Shown here in pieces: positions 45,063 through 53,860 of a stretch of DNA of 64,000 bases. Position numbers and translations under genes: made by a program. The notes beneath the pieces are model-generated. The model did no database searches. It was given only the letters and a program-made list of their open reading frames with translations, and was not told the DNA's origin. Source of the stretch: JAKAWQ01 sp963840545. Lineage in GTDB: Bacteria > Pseudomonadota > Alphaproteobacteria > Acetobacterales > Acetobacteraceae. Position 1 is the stretch's first letter, and every line of letters begins with the position of its first letter. The DNA is taken from contig CAWIZE010000001.1 in assembly GCA_963840545.1 (NCBI GenBank), forward strand, positions 1-64,000, written 5' to 3'.

Positions 45063-46310
45063 GTGTTCATATCGACTCCGAAAAGATCACGAACCATACA
45101 CCCGGAATCTTTTGCTTTCACAGCGTTGATCGGCGCTCTTACCGCACTTCCCTCGCTCGCCACCGACATGAGCCTGCCCGCCATCGGCGGAATTGCCCGC
45201 TCCCTCCATGCCCAACCGGGCACCGCCGCGCTCACCTTGAGCTTCTTCATGGTCGGCTATGCGCTGGCACCGGTTGCCTTCGGGCCAATTTCCGACGATT
45301 ATGGGAGGCGCCCGGTGGTGATCGCCGGCTGCGCGCTTTTTGCGTTCGCCGCCATCCTCGGCACGTTCGCCGCCTCGATCCCGATGCTGCTGCTCTGGCG
45401 GCTCCTCCAAGGCGCCGGCGCCGGGGCCGGCACGGTGATCTCGTTCGCCGTGGTGCGCGACCTCTTCGACGGGGCGGGGCTGCGGCGGCGGCTGGCGCAG
45501 ATCAGCATCGTCCGGGTGATCGCGCCGATGGTCGGGCCGAGTCTCGGCGCCTTCGTCCTGCCCTTCGGCGGTTGGCGCGGGATCTATGCGCTGACCGCGA
45601 TCCTCGCCTGCCTGCTGCTCGCCGCCGCGGTGCTGGCGCTGGCGGAGAGCGCGCCGCAATTCTCCGGCCGGCCGCACGTGCCGGTGCGACTGATCACGGG
45701 CTATGCGCGGGTGCTCGGCAACCGTGCCTGCCTCGGCTACTCGCTGGTCAATGCCTGCGCCTTCGGCGCCCTGTTTGGCTATATCAACGGTTCCTCGCTG
45801 GTGATGATCGAGGTGCTCGGCGTCTCGCCGCGCGTCTTCGGGCTCCTCTTCGCGCTGGTGGATGTGGGGCTGCTGGGAGGATTTTTCCTCAATGGCAGGC
45901 TCAATGCGCGGGGCGTCGGGCGGCACGCGCCTCTGCTGGCCGGGCTCTGGCTCGGCGCCGGTTCTTCCCTCGTCCTGCTGGCGCTCTCGCTGGCCGGGAT
46001 GACGCGGCTTGTCACCCTCGTGCCGCTGCTGACGATCTCCGCCCTGGGCTACGGCCTGATCACGCCGAACGCGACCCAGGGCGCGCTGCAGCCGCTGCCC
46101 GAGGTCGCCGGGGTGGCGGCCGCCGTGCTGAGCCTCCTGATGATGCTGACCGGAGCGTTCGCGGGGATGATCGTTTCTTCCCTTTTCGACGGGCGCACGG
46201 CGCACGCCATGACCGAGGTGATGGCGGTCTTTTCGATGGGGGCCCTGGTTCTCTACCTCACTTTCGTGCGGCCGGGGGAACGCAGAGGGGAAAGGTCCGG
46301 AAGGGAATAA
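45063..46310 (+). CDS. MFS drug exporter, Bcr/CflA type
   Basis: A 415-residue transporter with about 12 helices. FTALIGALTALPSLATDMSL with PAIGGIA at the start, GPISDDYGRRPVVIAGCALF (loop 2-3 signature) and LLWRLLQGAGAGAGTVISFA in helix 4-5 are hallmarks of the Bcr/CflA 12-helix exporters. GTG start at 45063. Substrate unknown; these pumps usually export antibiotics or metabolites. Confidence 0.88.
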   Translation: MFISTPKRSRTIHPESFAFTALIGALTALPSLATDMSLPAIGGIARSLHAQPGTAALTLSFFMVGYALAPVAFGPISDDYGRRPVVIAGCALFAFAAILGTFAASIPMLLLWRLLQGAGAGAGTVISFAVVRDLFDGAGLRRRLAQISIVRVIAPMVGPSLGAFVLPFGGWRGIYALTAILACLLLAAAVLALAESAPQFSGRPHVPVRLITGYARVLGNRACLGYSLVNACAFGALFGYINGSSLVMIEVLGVSPRVFGLLFALVDVGLLGGFFLNGRLNARGVGRHAPLLAGLWLGAGSSLVLLALSLAGMTRLVTLVPLLTISALGYGLITPNATQGALQPLPEVAGVAAAVLSLLMMLTGAFAGMIVSSLFDGRTAHAMTEVMAVFSMGALVLYLTFVRPGERRGERSGRE

Positions 46311-46359
46311 CCGGCCGGGGCGGCGTGTTCTCCCCTGCGATATCGGCATCGGAGGGGCG

Positions 46360-46500
46360 ATGGGACGGATCGGGTTTATCGCGCTGGCGCTGCTGCTGGG
46401 CCTCGCGGGGTGCGATATGCCGGCGGGCCAGGACGTTCCGCCGGCGATGCATAACGGTGGCGGCGGGATGGGCGGGGGCGGTGGGGGCGGTGGCTACTGA
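46360..46500 (+). CDS. Small glycine-rich lipoprotein
   Basis: A 46-residue frame: MGRIGFIALALLLGLAGCDM with a lipobox LAGC (Cys18), then PAGQDVPPAMHNGGGGMGGG and a glycine run ending in Tyr. A ribosome site GGAGGGG precedes ATG 46360. Glycine-rich tails like this are seen in small alphaproteobacterial lipoproteins of unknown role. Its end overlaps the end of the convergent PrpD gene by 7 bases. Confidence 0.7.
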   Translation: MGRIGFIALALLLGLAGCDMPAGQDVPPAMHNGGGGMGGGGGGGGY

Positions 46501-47867
46501 GCGGCGAGGACGGCGACGGCGGAGAGGTCGGGGGCGGTGACGATGCCGGCAAGGGCGGCGAGCGCGGCTTCGGCGCGGTCCGCGGACAACCCGCCATAGA
46601 GGGCGTTGGCGAGGAATTTTTCCCGGATCTCGGCGTGTGAGAGGGGCGCGTGGGCGCCGCCGCGCATGAAGGGGCGGCGGATTTCGCGGACCGAGCCGTC
46701 CGCGAGCGTGGCGCGGAGATGGCCGGTGAAGTTGCGCGGATATTCGTTGGCGGGGTCGATCACGTAGCGGATTTTTGCCGCCAGGCCGAGCACGGCGGGA
46801 TCGGTGAGCCGGTCGGGGGCGAACTGGGCGAAGCCGACCTCGCGGTCGAAGAAGGCGACGGCCATGCAATAGGGCGTGCTGAATTTCCCGGCATAGGCGT
46901 TGGGCGGACGCTGCTTGTCCGCCAAGGGCTCCCAGAGGCGGTGGACGGTCCCCTCCCCCACCTCGCAATGGATGTCGGTGATCGCATCCGCGGCGATGCC
47001 GCTTTGGCCGAGCTCGATCGCGCAATCGATGTAGGGCTGGGTCATCGTGCCGCAGGGATAGGGCTTGAAGGCGATTGACGGCATCAGCCAGCGCTCGCCG
47101 AGATTTTCGGCGAGCGGCGAAAAATCCGGGCGGACGGAGGGAGCAAAAGCGAAGAAAAAGCCGTGATGGCCTTCGAGGACGGTGCGCGGGCCGAGGAAGC
47201 CGCCGCGGGCGAGGAGGGCGGCGCGGAGGCCCGACTGGGCCGCCCAGCCGGCATGCATGCGCTTGGTCCAGGTGCCCTCGGCGAGATACTCGATGATGCC
47301 CGAGGCCTGGCTGCCGGCGATGCCGAGGGCGGAGACGGACTGCTCGGCGGTGAGCGAGAGGGCGGCCGAGACGGCGCCGGCGGCGGCGAGCGCGCCGAGC
47401 ACGGCGGTGGGATGGAAGCCGGCGCGGTGGATCGCCATCGGGGCGACGAGGGAGAGGCGGCACATCAGCTCGGTCCCGACGGCGAGGCCGCGGAGGACGT
47501 CACGCCCGGAGCGGTTCTCGCGCTCGCAGGCGGCGAGCACGGCCGGGACGATGACGGCGCCGGCATGGACGGGGCCGCCTTCGAAGGTGTCGTCGTAATC
47601 CTCGCCATGGGCTGCCGTGCCATTGAGCAGCGCGGCGTCGAAGCCGGAGCGGCGGGTGGGGTGGCCGATCGCGGTGCAGGGACCGGAGGGATCGAGCGAG
47701 GAAAGGACGGCCCGGACATAATCGGTGGTGCGGGCGGCGAGGCAGAGGCCCGCGATGTCGATGAGGAGGTTCTGGGCGGTGTCGAGGACGGGTTCGGGGA
47801 GGTGCGCGGTTTCGCGGGAGGAGAGAAAGGCGCCGAGGCGCTCGGCGTGGGTGGGAGAAAAATTCAT
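46494..47867 (-). CDS. MmgE/PrpD family protein, copy 1
   Basis: A 457-residue protein of the MmgE/PrpD fold, which includes 2-methylcitrate dehydratase, cis-aconitate decarboxylase and iminodisuccinate epimerase. NLLIDIAGLCLAARTTDYVR, NGTAAHGEDYDDTFEGGPVH and MHAGWAAQSGLRAALLARGG are family motifs. Neither prpB, prpC nor acnD lies nearby, so propionate use is unlikely; the operon with a transporter suggests catabolism of an unidentified dicarboxylate-like compound. Starts ATG 47867, overlapping the MFS stop by 4 bases. Confidence 0.85.
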   Translation of the reverse strand: MNFSPTHAERLGAFLSSRETAHLPEPVLDTAQNLLIDIAGLCLAARTTDYVRAVLSSLDPSGPCTAIGHPTRRSGFDAALLNGTAAHGEDYDDTFEGGPVHAGAVIVPAVLAACERENRSGRDVLRGLAVGTELMCRLSLVAPMAIHRAGFHPTAVLGALAAAGAVSAALSLTAEQSVSALGIAGSQASGIIEYLAEGTWTKRMHAGWAAQSGLRAALLARGGFLGPRTVLEGHHGFFFAFAPSVRPDFSPLAENLGERWLMPSIAFKPYPCGTMTQPYIDCAIELGQSGIAADAITDIHCEVGEGTVHRLWEPLADKQRPPNAYAGKFSTPYCMAVAFFDREVGFAQFAPDRLTDPAVLGLAAKIRYVIDPANEYPRNFTGHLRATLADGSVREIRRPFMRGGAHAPLSHAEIREKFLANALYGGLSADRAEAALAALAGIVTAPDLSAVAVLAAQ

Positions 47868-49243
47868 GGCGAGAGGACCTCCAGGGCGAGGCCGTTGGTG
47901 CGCGGGCCGAAGACGCCGACGCAGACGACGATCGCGGCCATGGCCAGCCCGATCATGGTGAAGACGCCGGTGGTGCCGTAGGAGGCGAGGACGGCGGCGA
48001 CCATGTAGCTCACGAAGATCGCGCCGATGCGGCTGAAGGAGAAGGTGAAGCCGACCGCCTGGGCGCGGATGCGGGTCGGGAAAAGCTCGGCCGCGTAGCT
48101 GTGGAAGATCGATGTGAGCCAATTGTTGCCGAGCACGATCATCGCGCCGGTGAAGAGGATGAAGGGGACGCTGCGCGCGGAGGCGAAGGCGAAGCCGAAG
48201 GTGCCGACGATCAGGGCGGCGAGCGCCAATTGATACTTGCGCTCGAAGCGCTCGGCGAGGACGAGCCCGATCGCGCCGCCGAAAGGCGTGAGAAGAACGA
48301 TCATGAAAGTGTATTCGAGCGAATGGACGATCGCGATCCCGCGATGGGCGAGGAAGACGGGCACCCAGGAGGTGAAGCCGAAGACGCCGATTGTCTGGCA
48401 GAACTGGAAGATCGAGATGACGATGGTGCGGCGACGATAGAAGGGCCCGAAGATCTCGAGGAAGCGGCCGCGCTCGACCACCGCGTCCGGGATCGTGGGA
48501 TCGGGCGGGGCAAGAGGACGGCCGGTCTCGGCGCGGATTTTGGCCTCGATCGCGGCGACGACCGCTTCGGCCTCGGCGCGGCGGCCATGCACCTCGAGCC
48601 AGCGCGGGGATTCGGGAAGGCCGCGCTGGAGGAACCAGACGGCGATGCCGCCGGCGGCACCGATGGCGACGACGAAGCGCCAGCCGGCGATGCCGAAAGG
48701 CTGGTGGGGGACGAGGAGGGTCGCGAGCAGGGCGGCCACGGGGGTTGCGGTGAGGATGAAGGTGAAGGCGAAGGCCATGTAGCGCCCGCGCGAGACGCGC
48801 GGGGTGAGCTCGGAGATGAAGCTGTCATTGTTGATGAGCTGGAGGCCGACGGCAAAGCCTGCGATGAGGCGGAAAAAATCGATCCAGCCGGGGGAATCGG
48901 AGAAGACGATGAAGAGATTGAAGAGCGAATAGACGAGCATGGCGCCGATATAGATCGGGCGGCGGCCGAAACGATCCGAGATCCTGCCGAAGAGGATCGT
49001 GCTCAGGAACATCCCGGCGAAGAAGGATGCGAGGAAGCTCGAGAAGCTGTGGAAATCGAGCAGGCCGTGCGTGCCCGGCGTGAAGAGGTGGGAGCGGATG
49101 AGGCCTATGGAGATGAAGCCCGGCATGAAGAGCTCGTAGAACTCGAACCAGCCGCCGCTGGCGATGCGCGCGACGAGGGTGAAGAGCGTGCGCGATGGCG
49201 GCAGGCGGTCGATGCGGGCGAGGATCGAGGCGGGACGGCTCAT
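47864..49243 (-). CDS. MFS transporter, metabolite:proton symporter type
   Basis: About 459 residues with 12 helices and a long central loop. FEFYELFMPGFISIGLI in helix 1 and GRISDRFGRRPIYIGAMLVY after helix 2 mark the sugar/aromatic-acid symporter group; LFPTRIRAQAVGFTFSFSRI is the second-half signature. Start at ATG 49243 (MSRPASIL); another ATG lies 4 codons upstream. Between two PrpD-family genes in one operon, so it should import their substrate. Confidence 0.87.
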   Translation of the reverse strand: MSRPASILARIDRLPPSRTLFTLVARIASGGWFEFYELFMPGFISIGLIRSHLFTPGTHGLLDFHSFSSFLASFFAGMFLSTILFGRISDRFGRRPIYIGAMLVYSLFNLFIVFSDSPGWIDFFRLIAGFAVGLQLINNDSFISELTPRVSRGRYMAFAFTFILTATPVAALLATLLVPHQPFGIAGWRFVVAIGAAGGIAVWFLQRGLPESPRWLEVHGRRAEAEAVVAAIEAKIRAETGRPLAPPDPTIPDAVVERGRFLEIFGPFYRRRTIVISIFQFCQTIGVFGFTSWVPVFLAHRGIAIVHSLEYTFMIVLLTPFGGAIGLVLAERFERKYQLALAALIVGTFGFAFASARSVPFILFTGAMIVLGNNWLTSIFHSYAAELFPTRIRAQAVGFTFSFSRIGAIFVSYMVAAVLASYGTTGVFTMIGLAMAAIVVCVGVFGPRTNGLALEVLSP

Positions 49244-49323
49244 TGGTGCTTCCATTGGGACGTTTCCATTTGGGGCGCTTCCTTGGGGGAGGATTCCGGC
49301 GGACTGCGCTTCGCTTCGCCGCC

Positions 49324-50715
49324 CTACGATGGTTCCCTGGCGGCGGCGGCGATCGCCGAGACGTCCGCGAGCGTCTCGATCCGCCAGCAGAGATCGACGA
49401 GGGCCTCGATGCGCGGGACGGGCAGGATGTCGGCGGCGAGGGCAGCGAGTTTCTCGGCGAGCGCCTGATCCGACATCGGGCGCAGAAGGCTGCCGACGGC
49501 GTGATCGATCGCCTGCGAGAGGCGGGTTCCGTCGGCGAGGAGAAGGCTCACGCGGGCGGCGTCGGGGGCGAGCGCGGGATCGATGGTGGCGTGCACGCGG
49601 GCGCGGAGGGCGATGACGCGGGGGTCGGTCGCGGCCGTGTCGCTGAACTCCGCCTCCCCTCCCCCGCCGCGGACAAGCGCGGCCGCGGCGGCGTGGAAGA
49701 CGGAAAACTTCGCTTCGAGCCCGGTCGCGGGCGCCGTCTTGCCGGTGAGCTCGAGCACCAGCGGATGGACGGAAAGCTCGATGGACGTGATGGAGTTGCC
49801 GGCCGGCGTGTGGGCGGCGCGGAGGCGGAGGCACGCATCGATCACCGGATGGATGACGATGCCGCAGGCGAAGGGTTTGTAGGTGTTGGCGCTGATCTCG
49901 AAGCGCGCGCCGAGATCCGTGGTGATCGCGGCCGGATCGAAGCGTGTGCTGAGGATTTCGGCCCAGCCTCGGCGGCCCTCGATCGCGTCCTCGGCGGCGG
50001 TGAAGCCGGCCTCGGCGAGCAGGGCGGCCTGGAGGCCGTTGGCGGCGGCGCGGCCGGGATGGAAGCTCTTCGCCATCGTGCCGAACATGACGCGCAGCCC
50101 CACCGGCTGGGTGGCGGCGAGGCCGAGCGCGTGGGCCATGCGCGCCTCGTCGAGCCTGAGCAGGCGGCCGGCGGCCGCGGCGGCGCCGAAGACGCCCGCG
50201 GTGCCGGTGATGTGCCAGCCGCGATCGTAATGCTCGGGGAAGACGGAGAGGCCGACGCGGCATTCGGCCTCGACGCCGAGGACGAGGGCGATGACGAAAT
50301 CGGCGCCCGAGACACCGCCGCGGGCCTCGGCGAGCGCGAGGGCGGCGGAGGCGACCGGGCCCATCGGGTGGATGACGGTCGCGAGGTGGGTGTCGTCGAA
50401 ATCGAGCACGTGCGAGGCGATGCCGTTGACGAGCGCGGCGAGCGGGGCGTCGGTGCGCTCGGCGCGGCCGAGGAGCGAGGCGTGGGCGGGGCCGGCGAAG
50501 GGCGACAGCGCCGCGAAGGCGTGGCGGGCGGCCGGGTGGCGGGCGCCGCCGAGCGTGCAGCCGAGCCAGTTGAGAAAGCCGCGATGGGCCTCCTTGCGCA
50601 CGGATTGGGGGAGATCGGCAGCCCGGGCGGCGGCGAGGTAACGGGCGAGGGTCCGGGTAGGGCCGGCAGGGGGCGTCATCGGGGTCGGTTCTTTTTGTTT
50701 GGCTTCGGCGGACAT
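49324..50715 (-). CDS. MmgE/PrpD family protein, copy 2
   Basis: A 463-residue MmgE/PrpD protein: EAHRGFLNWLGCTLGGARHP, then NGIASHVLDFDDTHLATVIH and FHPGRAAANGLQAALLAEAG. It is clearly diverged from copy 1 (HVLDFDDTH versus HGEDYDDTF at the equivalent active-site segment), so the two probably act on different substrates or steps, or form a heteromer. First gene of the operon, 85 bases from the divergent gntR. Start ATG 50715. Confidence 0.87.
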   Translation of the reverse strand: MSAEAKQKEPTPMTPPAGPTRTLARYLAAARAADLPQSVRKEAHRGFLNWLGCTLGGARHPAARHAFAALSPFAGPAHASLLGRAERTDAPLAALVNGIASHVLDFDDTHLATVIHPMGPVASAALALAEARGGVSGADFVIALVLGVEAECRVGLSVFPEHYDRGWHITGTAGVFGAAAAAGRLLRLDEARMAHALGLAATQPVGLRVMFGTMAKSFHPGRAAANGLQAALLAEAGFTAAEDAIEGRRGWAEILSTRFDPAAITTDLGARFEISANTYKPFACGIVIHPVIDACLRLRAAHTPAGNSITSIELSVHPLVLELTGKTAPATGLEAKFSVFHAAAAALVRGGGGEAEFSDTAATDPRVIALRARVHATIDPALAPDAARVSLLLADGTRLSQAIDHAVGSLLRPMSDQALAEKLAALAADILPVPRIEALVDLCWRIETLADVSAIAAAAREPS

Positions 50716-50750
50716 CGGGCGGTTTCCTCCTTGGCCGGAAGCTTGCAGGA

Positions 50751-50761
50751 TTGTCTGACAA
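50751..50761. promoter_or_regulatory. GntR-type operator
   Basis: TTGTCTGACAA is a perfect 5+1+5 palindrome of the form usual for FCD-type GntR regulators, with an additional half-site TGTCAA at 50764-50769. It lies between the operon start (50715) and gntR (50800), so it could control both. Confidence 0.7.
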
Positions 50762-50799
50762 CCTGTCAATCTGGGTGGAATCAGGGGAGGGACGGAACG

Positions 50800-51519
50800 A
50801 TGGAGGCGCCGCGATCGCCGCTCAGCCTGCTGCGCTCCTGCACGCTCGCCGACGCGGTGCAGGAGGAGGTGCTGCGCCTGATCGAGGCGGGCGCGCTGCG
50901 AGCGGGCGAAAGGCTCGGCGAGGTGGAGTTCGCAGCCAGGCTCGGCGTGAGCCGCGCGACCATCCGCGAGGCGTTCCGATCCTTGGGCGAGAGCGGGCTC
51001 CTTTCGCTCGAGAAGAACCGGGGTGCCGTGGTGCGGGCGATCTCGCCCAAGGAGGCGGACGAGCTCTACGAGATGCGGGCGGGGCTCGACGCGATGGCGG
51101 CGGCGCGGCTGGCGCGGCGGATCACGGGCGCGGAGATCGCGGAACTGCGCGACGTGCTCGGCCTGCTCGCCTCGTGCGGCGCGGCCTGCGACGTCGCGGC
51201 CTATTACCCGCTCAATGTCGCGTTTCACGACCGCATCGTCGCGATGGCGGGCAACGCGACGCTGCTCCGGATCTATCGCCGGGTGATCAACCTCACGCAC
51301 CTGCTGCGGCGCACCAGCTTCGCCGATGCGGGGAGCTTCGCGGCCTCGGCGGCCGAGCACGAGGCGATCGTGGCAGCCCTTGCCACGCGCGATGCGCGGG
51401 CGGCGGCGGCGGCGATGCGCCGGCATGTGCGCGCGGGCTATGCGCGGATGCGCAGCGGCCGCGGCGCGCCGGGCGTGGAGGGCGCGGCGGGGGAGCTCGT
51501 GCTCGACGTCGGGGTGTGA
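50800..51519 (+). CDS. GntR-family regulator with FCD domain
   Basis: A 239-residue repressor-type regulator. Winged helix: LIEAGALRAGERLGEVEFAA, RLGVSRATIREAFRSLGESG; FCD ligand domain from about residue 85 (DELYEMRAGLDAMAAARLAR) with the metal-site residues in LNVAFHDRIVAMAGN and EHEAIVAAL. Good ribosome site GGGGAGGGA. Divergent from the PrpD-MFS-PrpD operon, which it most likely controls in response to that operon's substrate. Confidence 0.9.
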   Translation: MEAPRSPLSLLRSCTLADAVQEEVLRLIEAGALRAGERLGEVEFAARLGVSRATIREAFRSLGESGLLSLEKNRGAVVRAISPKEADELYEMRAGLDAMAAARLARRITGAEIAELRDVLGLLASCGAACDVAAYYPLNVAFHDRIVAMAGNATLLRIYRRVINLTHLLRRTSFADAGSFAASAAEHEAIVAALATRDARAAAAAMRRHVRAGYARMRSGRGAPGVEGAAGELVLDVGV

Positions 51520-51565
51520 CGCGGCGGGCCGCATCGCACGCGCGCCGGCCACTTGCGCCGGATCG

Positions 51566-51579
51566 ATGACCCAGATCAA
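51566..51579. promoter_or_regulatory. Possible FNR/CRP-type box
   Basis: ATGACCCAGATCAA (reverse TTGATCTGGGTCAT) matches TTGAT-N4-ATCAA in 8 of 10 positions. It lies about 180 bases upstream of the BON-domain gene. Only a candidate. Confidence 0.4.
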
Positions 51580-51756
51580 TGACAGGACGCGGCGCGCGTG
51601 CTGTCATTGCAAACGACGCTGACGGCGACGACGAGTCGGTGCGGCGCAACAAGAACGCCCGAACGAACGGCTTGCCCCCATCGGCGGGGCGAGCCTGCGC
51701 GCAGGAAGGAAAGAGCCGGCCGGCGAGCCGGGTTGAGAAGGGGAGAAACGAACCTG

Positions 51757-52206
51757 ATGAAGATCATCACGGAACCGGTGAGCCACGGCGCCCGAACGGG
51801 AGCGGACGATGCGCCTGTCGCGGGCGCTGGGCAGCCGGCGGCCGGCGTGCTGCGCGACGTGAGCCGCCGCGCCGGCCCGACGGCCGAGCGGGTTCCGGTG
51901 TACCGCGTTGGCGAGCTCACGGGCTTCGTCCGCCGCACCGGCCAATATCCCGAAGCGGGCCGGCGGACGGCGGCGAGCGAGCCACGGCTCTCGAGCGATG
52001 CAAGGCTGCGGCGCGACATCGCGGCGGCGGTGCAGAGCGAGCTGCCGGGAGCCGCGCGCTATATCCGGCTGTCCGTGGAGCGCGGCGTCGTGGTGCTGGC
52101 GGGCGAGGTCGGCAACGTGCACGACAAGATGGCGCTGCGGCGCATCGCGGCGAGCATGGCGGCGACGATCGCCATCATCGACGATGTCTGGATCTCCTGC
52201 GAGTAG
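51757..52206 (+). CDS. BON-domain protein
   Basis: A 149-residue protein. The BON domain fills residues 75-149: LSSDARLRRDIAAAVQSELP, YIRLSVERGVVVLAGEVGNV, MALRRIAASMAATIAIIDDV. BON domains bind phospholipid or sit in periplasmic stress proteins, but there is no signal peptide here; the first 70 residues are low-complexity. Ribosome site GGGGAGAAA before ATG 51757. A possible FNR-type box is upstream. Confidence 0.82.
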   Translation: MKIITEPVSHGARTGADDAPVAGAGQPAAGVLRDVSRRAGPTAERVPVYRVGELTGFVRRTGQYPEAGRRTAASEPRLSSDARLRRDIAAAVQSELPGAARYIRLSVERGVVVLAGEVGNVHDKMALRRIAASMAATIAIIDDVWISCE

Positions 52207-52602
52207 GCGGCGGCGCGCCGGTCAGCGACCGAGGCGAGGCTCGCGGCGAAGGGCATCTGCAAGTTCCTCGCCTTCGACGTGCCTGCGGACCTGGCCCCGC
52301 AGCGTTATGCCGGCCGCTTCTCCGTCGTCGCCAACGACCGGCACGAGAGGGACCATATGCGCGTGCTCGACTTCGGCGGCGCGCATGCCTTCCAGCTCTT
52401 CCGCTTCGCGGAGCTCGGCGCGCCCATCTCGCACGGAGGACCGCAGGCCGACGCCGGGGCTGGGATCCGCGCCGCCCGAACCGCGGGGGAAGGCGTGCAG
52501 GGCCCCGATGGATAATCGCGGGGATGGTCCCTAAGCTGGCCTGAGCGCGAGCGAGGAGGGGGCCATGCGCCCGGGCGGCGCCGGCGGAGCGAGGGGCGGG
52601 CG
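52207..52602 (+). other. Unrecognised frame, possibly a gene remnant
   Basis: 396 bases between the BON gene and the enolase-superfamily gene. In the BON frame, directly after its stop, an open frame reads ATEARLAAKGICKFLAFDVP, ADLAPQRYAGRFSVVANDRH, ERDHMRVLDFGGAHAFQLFR and continues to a stop at 52515. The first usable start is GTG 52279. It looks like protein sequence (balanced composition) but lacks a proper beginning; I do not recognise the family. Confidence 0.4.
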
Positions 52603-53802
52603 ATGAAGATCGACCGCGTCGAGACGATCCGGCTCGCCGAGTTCCCGAACCTGCTCTGGGTGGAGATCCATACCGACGAGGGGTTGAGCGGGCTCGGCGA
52701 GACGTTTTTCGGCGCCCGCGCGGTCGAGGCCTATCTGCACGACACCGCGGCGCCCAAGCTCATCGGCGCCGATCCGCTCGCGATCGACCGGCTTTCGCGC
52801 GATCTCGGGAACTATCTCGGCTTCCGCAGCACCGGCGTCGAGATGCGCGGCAACTCCGCGGTCGATATCGCGCTCTGGGACATCTTCGGCAAGGCGACGG
52901 GGCTGCCGATCTGCCAGCTTCTCGGCGGGCGCACGCGGCCCGGCATCCGCACCTACAACACCTGCGCCGGCAGCCACTATGTGCGCACGACGCGCGAGCA
53001 GCGGGTCGAGAACTGGGGGCTCGCGGAGAGCGGCGGGCGGTACGACGATCTCGACGCCTTCCTCCATCGCGCCGACGAGCTCGCGGCCGACCTGCTCGCC
53101 GAGGGCACCACGGCGATGAAGATCTGGCCGTTCGACCCTTATGCCGAGCAGAGCAACGGGCTTTACATCAGCGCGCCGGACCTGCGAAGCGGGCTCGAGC
53201 CGTTCGAGAAGATCCGGCGCAGCGTCGGCGAGCGGATGGACATCATGGTCGAGTTCCATTCGCTCTGGCAGCTCATGCCGGCGATCCGCATCGCCGAAGC
53301 GCTGCGCCCGTACGGCACCTTCTGGCACGAGGACCCGATCCGGATGGACAGCCTCGGCTCGCTCGCGCGCTACGCGGCGGCGAGCCCGGCGCCGATCTGC
53401 GCCTCCGAGACGCTGGGCTCGCGCGCCGCATTTCGCGACCTCCTGGAGACGGGGGCGTGCGGAGTGGTGATGCTCGACCTCTCCTGGTGCGGCGGTATTT
53501 CGGAGGCGCGCAAGATCGCGGCCATGGCGGAGGCGTGGCACCTTGCGGTCGCCCCGCATGATTGCACCGGCCCGGTGGTGCTGACCGCCTCGACGCACCT
53601 TGCGCTCAATGCGCCGAACGCGCTGGTGCAGGAATCGGTGCGCGCCTTCCACCGCACCTGGTACCGTGACCTCGTGACCCAGCTGCCGCCGATCGCGGAG
53701 GGGCTGATCACCGTGCCGGAGGGCCCCGGACTCGGCACCGCGCTGATGCCCGATCTCGACCGGCGGTTCACGGTCGCGCGGCAGGCGAGCAAGGCGGCTT
53801 GA
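52603..53802 (+). CDS. Enolase-superfamily sugar-acid dehydratase
   Basis: A 399-residue mandelate-racemase-type enzyme. Capping domain at the start (MKIDRVETIRLAEFPNLLWV); barrel metal ligands appear to be Glu217 (MVEFHSLW), Glu243 (FWHEDPIR) and Glu269 (CASETLGS), with Lys173 (AMKIWPFDP) and His319 (AVAPHDCTG) as candidate catalytic residues. This fits sugar-acid dehydratases or related racemases; the exact substrate is not readable. Followed 58 bases later by an MFS transporter, which probably brings it in. Confidence 0.85.
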   Translation: MKIDRVETIRLAEFPNLLWVEIHTDEGLSGLGETFFGARAVEAYLHDTAAPKLIGADPLAIDRLSRDLGNYLGFRSTGVEMRGNSAVDIALWDIFGKATGLPICQLLGGRTRPGIRTYNTCAGSHYVRTTREQRVENWGLAESGGRYDDLDAFLHRADELAADLLAEGTTAMKIWPFDPYAEQSNGLYISAPDLRSGLEPFEKIRRSVGERMDIMVEFHSLWQLMPAIRIAEALRPYGTFWHEDPIRMDSLGSLARYAAASPAPICASETLGSRAAFRDLLETGACGVVMLDLSWCGGISEARKIAAMAEAWHLAVAPHDCTGPVVLTASTHLALNAPNALVQESVRAFHRTWYRDLVTQLPPIAEGLITVPEGPGLGTALMPDLDRRFTVARQASKAA

Positions 53803-53860
53803 GCGCTCCGCGGACGCGCGCGCGGGGGCCGGGGAGGAGAATGCAAGGAGGAGACTGAGG

